From: Candidatus Izemoplasma sp.
Lineage (GTDB): Bacteria; Bacillota_I; Bacilli_A; Izemoplasmatales; Izemoplasmataceae
DNA length: 10,723 nt
Direction of reading: 5' to 3'
Assembly (NCBI GenBank): GCA_007117555.1
Contig: SKGI01000025.1
Span: forward strand, 1-10,723
A model generated the notes under the pieces. The model made no database searches. It was given only the letters and a program-made list of their open reading frames with translations, and was not told the origin of the DNA. Shown in pieces: positions 6,624 to 10,723 of the stretch. The translations under genes were made by a program, and so were the position numbers. The number at the start of each line of letters is the position of its first letter. Within the stretch, counting starts at the first letter, position 1.

Positions 6624-6658
6624 AAAAAAAGAACCTTTGGACAACGGTCCAAAGATTC
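6624..6658 (-). terminator. Terminator of the flavin reductase gene
   Basis: CTTTGGAC (6635-6642) and GTCCAAAG (6647-6654) form an 8-base stem around a four-base loop, extended by one wobble pair and three more pairs. Reading on the minus strand it is followed by a run of seven T's (complement of 6624-6630). It lies 10 bases beyond the stop of the gene at 6669. Confidence 0.88.
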
Positions 6659-6668
6659 AAAAGTAAAT

Positions 6669-7214
6669 TTATGATCTTAGTGTCTTTAACGCGCCACTCC
6701 AGGCGAGCAACTGCGCATGCAATTGGTCGAGATTGGCACTGTGTAAAGCTTGTGGTTTAAAGACTGACATATTTTCAAAATCAGTAAACAAGGACAACAG
6801 CACTTGGCCTCTTACATCGGCAACTTGGAGTTCACCGAGAATGAGACGGACTTGCTCTGCGGCTCTAGCTCCATAAGCTGAACCATAACTGACAATACCC
6901 GCTGCTTTGTTGTTCCAGGATGTATTGGCACTGTCTAACGCGTTTTTTAACGCCCCTGTCAACGCGTGATTGTATTCCGCAACAACAAAAATAAACCCAT
7001 CATATTGTTCAAGCGCAGATTGCCATGCCTCTACAGGCGCAACATCATCACTTTCCCCTAAAAGCGGTAAGTTAAACGCTTTAATATCGAGTAAGTCAAA
7101 AGTCGCACCGCCACGATTGCGAACTTCTTCTAACACCCAGTTTGCAACATCTAAACTGACGCGGTTTTTACGTGTACTACCGGTAATGACAGCTATTTTC
7201 AAATTTTCTCCCAT
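6669..7214 (-). CDS. NADPH-dependent FMN reductase (flavodoxin-like quinone/azo/chromate reductase type)
   Basis: This 181-residue soluble protein is a flavodoxin-fold oxidoreductase of the family that includes FMN reductases, azoreductases and chromate/quinone reductases. It binds FMN and passes electrons from NAD(P)H to flavin, quinones or related electrophiles. The FMN phosphate loop GSTRKNRVS is at 12-20, and the family motif AEYNHALTGALKNALD at 79-94 keeps E-Y-N and L-K-N-A-x-D, although the usual Pro before Glu is Ala here. A GSAYGARAAEQ segment at 111-121 corresponds to the usual Gly-rich loop. AAGGAG (7229-7224) is 9 bases before the ATG. The gene is divergent from an HxlR-type regulator with which it shares a control region, so it is probably the regulator's target and induced by reactive electrophiles or oxidants (inference). 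Confidence 0.9.
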   Translation of the reverse strand: MGENLKIAVITGSTRKNRVSLDVANWVLEEVRNRGGATFDLLDIKAFNLPLLGESDDVAPVEAWQSALEQYDGFIFVVAEYNHALTGALKNALDSANTSWNNKAAGIVSYGSAYGARAAEQVRLILGELQVADVRGQVLLSLFTDFENMSVFKPQALHSANLDQLHAQLLAWSGALKTLRS

Positions 7215-7246
7215 GATATGACACTCCTTATGTAGTTGTAATTAAG

Positions 7247-7275
7247 TTGACTATCCATACTATATCGAATACAAT
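7247..7275 (+). promoter_or_regulatory. Promoter of the HxlR-type regulator
   Basis: TTGACT (7247-7252) and TACAAT (7270-7275) are exactly 17 bases apart, each five of six to consensus. It runs face to face with, and overlaps, the flavin reductase promoter on the other strand. Both can therefore hardly be occupied together. Confidence 0.75.
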
Positions 7276-7287
7276 AGATATTGTAAA
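7259..7287 (-). promoter_or_regulatory. Promoter of the flavin reductase gene
   Basis: On the minus strand TTTACA (7287-7282) and TATAGT (7264-7259) stand exactly 17 bases apart, each five of six to consensus. The palindrome at 7270-7285 lies between and partly over these boxes, so a bound repressor would block polymerase. Confidence 0.75.
7270..7285. promoter_or_regulatory. 7-2-7 palindrome, candidate HxlR operator
   Basis: TACAATA (7270-7276) and TATTGTA (7279-7285) are perfect inverted arms separated by GA. The site covers the -10 of the regulator promoter and the spacer and -35 edge of the flavin reductase promoter. HxlR-family dimers bind short A/T-rich dyads in such divergent gaps, so autoregulation plus control of the reductase is the simplest reading. 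Confidence 0.65.
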
Positions 7288-7329
7288 GTAACTTGCTATT
7301 CTTTTAATAGTTAATAGGTGGTGGTTATC

Positions 7330-7629
7330 ATGGTGCCTGTTTGTCCACGATTTGAAAAAGCATCGGCACTTTTATCAAAACGTTGGGTGGGCTTAATCAT
7401 TCACATCCTCATGAAAGGCCCGCAACGTTTCAACACCCTTCTTGACACACTATCGATCAGTCCGCGTGTGTTATCAGAACGGCTCAAACAACTTGAAGAT
7501 GAGCAGATCATCATTCGCCATATTTTCGATGAAACGCCAGTACGCATTGAGTATCAACTTACTGAAAAAGGCTATGCAATGGAACCTTTGCTTGAAGCGA
7601 TGGCACGTTGGGCTGAAACATGGGCATAA
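7330..7629 (+). CDS. HxlR-family winged-helix transcriptional regulator
   Basis: This 99-residue DNA-binding protein fits the HxlR family along its full length. It shows the N-terminal Cys-Pro pair (Cys5), a KRWVGLIIHIL helix at 17-27, the GPQRFNTL segment at 30-37, the ISPRVLSERLKQLE recognition region, the wing with RIEYQLTEKG, and an ending in MARWAETW. Cys5 sits where several relatives sense electrophiles or oxidants by thiol chemistry. The ATG at 7330 is preferred because AGGTGG (7316-7321) lies 8 bases upstream. The in-frame GTG codons at 7318 and 7321 fall inside that ribosome binding site. The gene is divergent from an FMN reductase and overlaps the downstream membrane gene by 10 bases, so the two are translationally coupled. 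It most likely represses both units. Confidence 0.92.
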   Translation: MVPVCPRFEKASALLSKRWVGLIIHILMKGPQRFNTLLDTLSISPRVLSERLKQLEDEQIIIRHIFDETPVRIEYQLTEKGYAMEPLLEAMARWAETWA

Positions 7630-8135
7630 AAGAGACGTTTGAACGCGCTAGCCTTTGGATGGTAGGTAAGATGCAACGAATGGCTGTGCTTATGGGCATC
7701 GCGATGGGTCTATTTCTTTTAGGAATGTATTTGCACATTCAAGGTCATTTCATCAGTGCTTACTTGATGTGGTCTAATGGTTTTTTTGTATGGATCCTTT
7801 TCTTTGGTAGTTTACGTGAACGCATCCGCAACCTTTTACCCTTCCTCCTTATTAATCTTTACTTAATGACTGCTTTCATCCTCCGTGATTTTGTCACACC
7901 GCTTTGGATTATGAGCTTATTGCCTTTTATATCGTATGTATTGCGGGTTAAACGCCGTATAGTCCATACGCTTATGCTTATCTTTGCAGTCAGTTACTTA
8001 ATGCTTGATCTTTTTTTTGGTCTATCCATTGCTTTGCCAATTCGTTTAGGGTTGATTGTGGCCATTTACGCGTTATACATTCCTATCCGTATCCAGGCGA
8101 TCTTGTGGCAGCGGGAATCAATAAGAACTTCATAA
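7620..8135 (+). CDS. Small polytopic membrane protein coupled to HxlR, function unknown
   Basis: This 171-residue protein consists mostly of hydrophobic helices. Likely membrane segments are at about 21-40, 44-63, 71-89, 93-109, 115-135 and 139-157, that is five or six, with basic clusters at 66-70 (RERIR) and 109-113 (RVKRR) facing inward. I recognise no conserved motif. Its ATG lies inside the last codons of the regulator gene (overlap 7620-7629) and has no good Shine-Dalgarno, so it probably depends on reinitiation by ribosomes finishing the regulator. A later ATG at codon 14 or 18 is possible. Sharing a transcript with an HxlR regulator suggests a stress-related export or membrane role, but this is inference from position only. 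Confidence 0.72.
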   Translation: MGIKETFERASLWMVGKMQRMAVLMGIAMGLFLLGMYLHIQGHFISAYLMWSNGFFVWILFFGSLRERIRNLLPFLLINLYLMTAFILRDFVTPLWIMSLLPFISYVLRVKRRIVHTLMLIFAVSYLMLDLFFGLSIALPIRLGLIVAIYALYIPIRIQAILWQRESIRTS

Positions 8136-8157
8136 TCAAGAGAGTTGTGCACCTTGT

Positions 8158-8186
8158 TTTACATAGAAGATACCATCTCGTATAAT
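8158..8186 (+). promoter_or_regulatory. Near-consensus promoter of the DJ-1/PfpI gene
   Basis: TTTACA (8158-8163) and TATAAT (8181-8186) are exactly 17 bases apart, which is 11 of 12 box positions. Transcription would begin near 8193, leaving a leader of about 43 bases. No terminator separates it from the upstream membrane gene, so some read-through may add to it. Confidence 0.85.
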
Positions 8187-8235
8187 AAAGTTAACGAATC
8201 CTGTTAAAATCTACGCCTGAAAGGTGCGATGTATC

Positions 8236-8742
8236 ATGAAAAAAATAGCCATCCTCGTAGCTGATTTATACGATGATAAAGAGTTGTTGTATCCGCAAAT
8301 CCGTCTTCAAGAAGCGGGCTATCAAATCGAGTTCATCGGGGCTGAAAAAGGTCAAGCTTATCGCAGTAAACACGGCTTACCTACAGTGAGTGATTTAGCG
8401 GCTAAAGACGCAAATCCTGACGATTATGATGCTTTGGTCATCCCCGGTGGTTTTGCGCCAGACTATATGCGCCGTAGCCAAGCGATGATTGATTTTGTCA
8501 AAGCGATTGACACACAAAAGAAACCCATTGCCTCAATTTGTCATGGACCATGGATGATGATTTCTGGCTGTGACATAAAAGGCCGCAACATGACTAGTTT
8601 TTTCTCGATTAAAGACGATATCGTCAATGCGGGTGCGCATTATGTTGATGCGGCGGTCGTTGTCGATGGGCATTATATCACATCACGCACACCAAAAGAC
8701 CTCCCTGATTTGATGCAAGCATTGCTTCATGCCCTTTCTTAA
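8236..8742 (+). CDS. DJ-1/PfpI family protein (glyoxalase/deglycase/protease-like)
   Basis: This 168-residue cytosolic protein fits the PfpI-type branch of the DJ-1 superfamily. The nucleophile elbow ICHGPW at 101-106 contains Cys102 and His103, and Glu16 in the YDDKELLYP segment is the likely acidic partner. The DALVIPGGFAPD segment at 65-76 and the C-terminal SRTPKDLPDL segment are also typical. Members have been reported as proteases, glyoxalase III or deglycases acting on methylglyoxal damage; the sequence alone does not decide among these. AAAGGTG at 8220-8226 is 9 bases before ATG 8236, so the in-frame GTG at 8224 inside it is not the start. The gene is a single transcription unit with its own promoter and terminator. 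Confidence 0.92.
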   Translation: MKKIAILVADLYDDKELLYPQIRLQEAGYQIEFIGAEKGQAYRSKHGLPTVSDLAAKDANPDDYDALVIPGGFAPDYMRRSQAMIDFVKAIDTQKKPIASICHGPWMMISGCDIKGRNMTSFFSIKDDIVNAGAHYVDAAVVVDGHYITSRTPKDLPDLMQALLHALS

Positions 8743-8772
8743 ATATTACATTTATAAGTCTTATTCATCAAG

Positions 8773-8807
8773 AAAGGCGACCCTATGTGCGATAGGGTAG
8801 CCTTTTT
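8773..8807 (+). terminator. Terminator of the DJ-1/PfpI gene
   Basis: AAAGGC (8773-8778) with GCCTTT (8800-8805) and ACCCTAT (8780-8786) with ATAGGGT (8792-8798) form a 14-base stem with one G/A mismatch and a GTGCG loop, ending in five T's. It lies 30 bases after the stop codon and directly before the next promoter. Confidence 0.9.
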
Positions 8808-8811
8808 AAAA

Positions 8812-8842
8812 TTGACACCGAATCAATGGTCTATGATACAAT
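8812..8842 (+). promoter_or_regulatory. Promoter of the gamma-glutamyltransferase-family gene
   Basis: A perfect TTGACA (8812-8817) is followed, 19 bases later, by TACAAT (8837-8842) preceded by TGA, giving an extended -10. The long spacer is offset by the TG element. AAAGGA at 8863-8868 is the ribosome binding site, 8 bases before the ATG. Confidence 0.75.
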
Positions 8843-8876
8843 GAATGTGTTATGTCTAAACTAAAGGAAGTGTCTT

Positions 8877-10490
8877 ATGTCATCATTGACTGATCAACCT
8901 TATCCTTTTGCCTCAAAACGCCATACCGTCCATGCGATGCATGGCATGGTGGCGACGACACAGCCCCTCGCCGCTCAAGCAGGGCTTGATATGCTCAAAC
9001 AAGGTGGGAATGCCATCGATGCCGCCATCGCCACAGCCGCTATGTTAACCGTCGTTGAACCGACGTCTAACGGCATTGGTGGTGATGCGTTTGCACTTGT
9101 TTATCATCAAGGCAAACTGCATGGATTAAACGGTTCAGGACGCGCACCAAACGCCATCCATATCGACGCGGTAAAAGCGCGTGGATTTGAATCCATGCCG
9201 ACGTTTGGTGTGGTACCCATCACGGTGCCAGGGGCGCCTGCAGCTTGGGTTAGTTTATCAGAACGCTTTGGAAAATTACCCCTAAAAACTGTTTTAGCAC
9301 CGGCTGTAGAAACGGCTCGTAAAGGATTTCCCGTTTCACCAACCGTGGCTTACTATTGGCAGCGTGCCGCAAAAGCCTATCAAAAACGCGATCAAAAGGA
9401 AATCTTTAAAACTTGGTTCGATACGTTTACAGTGAATGGCAAGGCCCCAAGTGTTGGCGAGCGTTTTATATTAACCGATCATGCAAACACACTTGAGGCT
9501 ATTGGTGCGAGTCATGGAGAGGCGTTTTATCGCGGCCATCTTGCAGAAGCGATGACGGCTTACATTAAAACCCACGAAGGATATTTAAGTAAAGCTGATT
9601 TAGCGACGCACGCAAGTCAATGGGTTGAACCCGTGCACACCACTTATCGCGATCACACCGTTTGGGAGCTTCCGCCGAATACACAAGGGATGATTACTTT
9701 AGAAGCTTTAAACATCATAAAACACCTTCCAATTGAACCCAAATGGGACGCCCAAACCTTACACCACCAAATCGAAGCTTTAAAACTCGCTTTTGCGGAT
9801 GGTTTGGCGCATATTAGTGATGTTGAGCATATGACGACATCTGTTTCAGCTTTACTCGATGAAGATTATGCGAAGCAGCGGGCGGCCTTAATTGGTGAAA
9901 ATGCGCAAATACCGACCGCCGGCAAGCCACCTCAAGGCGGTACGGTCTATCTAGCAACTGCCGATCAAGATGGCAACATGGTCTCCTTCATTCAAAGTAA
10001 TTACATGGGGTTTGGCAGTGGCATTGTCATCCCTAATACAGGCATTGCAATGCAAAACCGGGGGCATACTTTTTCGTTAGATGAAAACCATGTAAATGCT
10101 TTAGCCCCAAACAAAAAAACGTATCACACCATCATCCCAGGATTTTTAACACGTGGTGACACACCGATTGGTCCTTTTGGTGTCATGGGTGGTTTCATGC
10201 AACCGCAAGGGCACTTGCAAGTGCTCATGAATATGCTGGACTTTAAGTTGAATCCACAAGCCGCTTTAGATGCACCGCGTTGGTACTGGTCTGAAGGCAA
10301 CATCATCCACATTGAAAAAGCCATGCCGCGCGAGATTGTGGACGCCTTGAAAGCACGGAGTCACACTGTGCGTCTCACCGCTGATGCAGGACCTTTTGGG
10401 CGCGGTCAAATCATTTGGCGCGATCCGCAAACACATGTGTTGCACGGTGGGACCGAAATGCGCGCGGATGGCAGCATTGCTTGTTACTAA
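8877..10490 (+). CDS. Gamma-glutamyltransferase-family protein (YwrD-like)
   Basis: This 537-residue protein is an Ntn-hydrolase of the gamma-glutamyltransferase family, expected to be made as one chain and to cut itself before Thr356 into subunits of about 355 and 182 residues. Thr356 is in QGGTVYLATAD, followed by GNMVSFIQSNYMGFGSG at 366-382. The large part keeps LKQGGNAIDAA at 40-50, the NGIGGD turn at 65-70 and LNGSGRAP at 84-91, whose Arg89 should hold the gamma-glutamyl carboxylate. PFGVMGGFMQPQGH near 433-446 is the usual C-terminal glycine-rich element. It resembles Bacillus YwrD more than the secreted Ggt, and it has no signal peptide, so it should be cytosolic. Glutathione or gamma-glutamyl peptides are the expected substrates, but acylase-type activity is possible. 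It is a single-gene unit. Confidence 0.92.
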   Translation: MSSLTDQPYPFASKRHTVHAMHGMVATTQPLAAQAGLDMLKQGGNAIDAAIATAAMLTVVEPTSNGIGGDAFALVYHQGKLHGLNGSGRAPNAIHIDAVKARGFESMPTFGVVPITVPGAPAAWVSLSERFGKLPLKTVLAPAVETARKGFPVSPTVAYYWQRAAKAYQKRDQKEIFKTWFDTFTVNGKAPSVGERFILTDHANTLEAIGASHGEAFYRGHLAEAMTAYIKTHEGYLSKADLATHASQWVEPVHTTYRDHTVWELPPNTQGMITLEALNIIKHLPIEPKWDAQTLHHQIEALKLAFADGLAHISDVEHMTTSVSALLDEDYAKQRAALIGENAQIPTAGKPPQGGTVYLATADQDGNMVSFIQSNYMGFGSGIVIPNTGIAMQNRGHTFSLDENHVNALAPNKKTYHTIIPGFLTRGDTPIGPFGVMGGFMQPQGHLQVLMNMLDFKLNPQAALDAPRWYWSEGNIIHIEKAMPREIVDALKARSHTVRLTADAGPFGRGQIIWRDPQTHVLHGGTEMRADGSIACY

Positions 10491-10502
10491 TTGTAAGTGA
10501 AT

Positions 10503-10551
10503 AAAAAAGTCGACAAAGCGAAACACAGGTTCGCCACTGTCGACTTTTTTT
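10503..10551. terminator. Bidirectional terminator between GGT-family gene and exporter
   Basis: GTCGACA (10509-10515) pairs with TGTCGAC (10538-10544), and GCGAA (10518-10522) with TTCGC (10530-10534). Six A's before and seven T's after make it active on both strands. It separates the convergent genes ending at 10490 and 10555. Confidence 0.9.
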
Positions 10552-10554
10552 GTT

Positions 10555-10723
10555 TTAGCCTAAAAAACCAAAAATGCTATTCAAACCAATCACTAATAAC
10601 ATCACCGCAACAACTTTTTTAAACACCTGTTCGTTGAAACGATGTTGGAACCGGATGCCGATAAAGGTTCCTAACACCATAACGGGTGTAAACACAAGTG
10701 ACCAAAGACCGATGGTCGTTGAG
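10555..10723 (-). CDS. TauE/SafE-family membrane exporter, C-terminal end only
   Basis: The minus strand is open from the window edge (first full codon at 10722) to the TAA at 10557-10555, giving the last 55 residues. They form two hydrophobic helices separated by a basic loop: a first ending VLGTFIGIRF, then QHRFNEQVFKK, then a second reading VVAVMLLVIGLNSIF. The pattern G-x-x-x-G-x-R ... x-F-K-K-x-V-x-x-x-L-L-x-I-G-L is characteristic of the final repeat of TauE/SafE (DUF81) permeases, which export sulfite, sulfoacetate or related anions. The start and most of the gene lie beyond the window. Substrate cannot be judged. Confidence 0.75.
   Translation of the reverse strand, partial: STTIGLWSLVFTPVMVLGTFIGIRFQHRFNEQVFKKVVAVMLLVIGLNSIFGFLG

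Noticed and set aside
6970..7221. 83-residue plus-strand ORF opposite the flavin reductase
   Set aside because: It is antisense to a gene with clear family motifs and has no start signals of its own.
7318..7329. GTG start adding four residues to the HxlR protein
   Set aside because: The codon is part of the AGGTGG ribosome binding site that serves ATG 7330.
8224..8235. GTG start adding four residues to the DJ-1/PfpI protein
   Set aside because: The codon is within AAAGGTG, the ribosome binding site for ATG 8236.
8852..8893. Thirteen-codon ORF overlapping the start of the GGT-family gene, possibly a leader peptide
   Set aside because: It has no ribosome binding site, begins two or three bases after the expected transcription start and shows no run of regulatory codons or attenuator hairpin.
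1..10723. CRISPR arrays, tRNA, rRNA or insertion sequences
   Set aside because: No regularly spaced repeats, cloverleaf sequences or transposase reading frames were found by reading both strands.

Overview
The window looks like chromosomal DNA of a low-to-moderate G+C Gram-positive-type bacterium (Bacillota or an Acholeplasma/Izemoplasma-like lineage). This rests on AGGAG-type ribosome binding sites, strong SigA-like promoters, short intergenic gaps and many compact hairpin-plus-T terminators. TGA is used as a stop (for example at 4576-4578 and 5587-5589) and TGG encodes Trp, so the standard code applies. No rRNA, tRNA, CRISPR array or intact mobile element was seen. The lineage is inference only.

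Layout. (1) 1-1694: promoter and a 516-residue membrane protein of unknown function with a large, probably extracellular, propeller-like domain. (2) 1695-1980: a 286-base gap with a hairpin, a faint possible integrase remnant and a bidirectional terminator. (3) 1983-5614: a cytoplasmic Cys-type sulfatase (minus strand), divergent from an anaerobic sulfatase-maturating radical SAM enzyme (plus strand), which is followed by a nucleoside hydrolase. A palindrome lies between the divergent pair. (4) 5622-6577: a two-helix membrane protein resembling DUF3137, with an inverted repeat at its promoter. (5) 6624-8135: a flavin reductase (minus) divergent from an HxlR-type regulator that overlaps a small polytopic membrane protein. 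The two divergent promoters overlap on one 7-2-7 palindrome. (6) 8158-8807: a DJ-1/PfpI protein with its own near-consensus promoter and a terminator. (7) 8812-10551: a gamma-glutamyltransferase-family enzyme with promoter and terminator. (8) 10555-10723: the C-terminal end of a TauE/SafE-type exporter on the minus strand.

How the genes work together. The clearest functional pair is sulfatase plus maturase: the sulfatase keeps the Cys of CxPxR, which the maturase oxidises to formylglycine without oxygen, pointing to an anaerobic or facultative host. The second module is the HxlR regulator with its divergent FMN reductase and a translationally coupled membrane protein, a layout typical of redox or electrophile stress switches. 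The DJ-1/PfpI protein nearby and the GGT-family enzyme would fit thiol and stress metabolism, but that link is inferred from proximity alone. Nothing here amounts to a clearly new multi-gene system. The most original items are the propeller-like membrane protein, the membrane protein coupled to HxlR, and three well-formed candidate operators.
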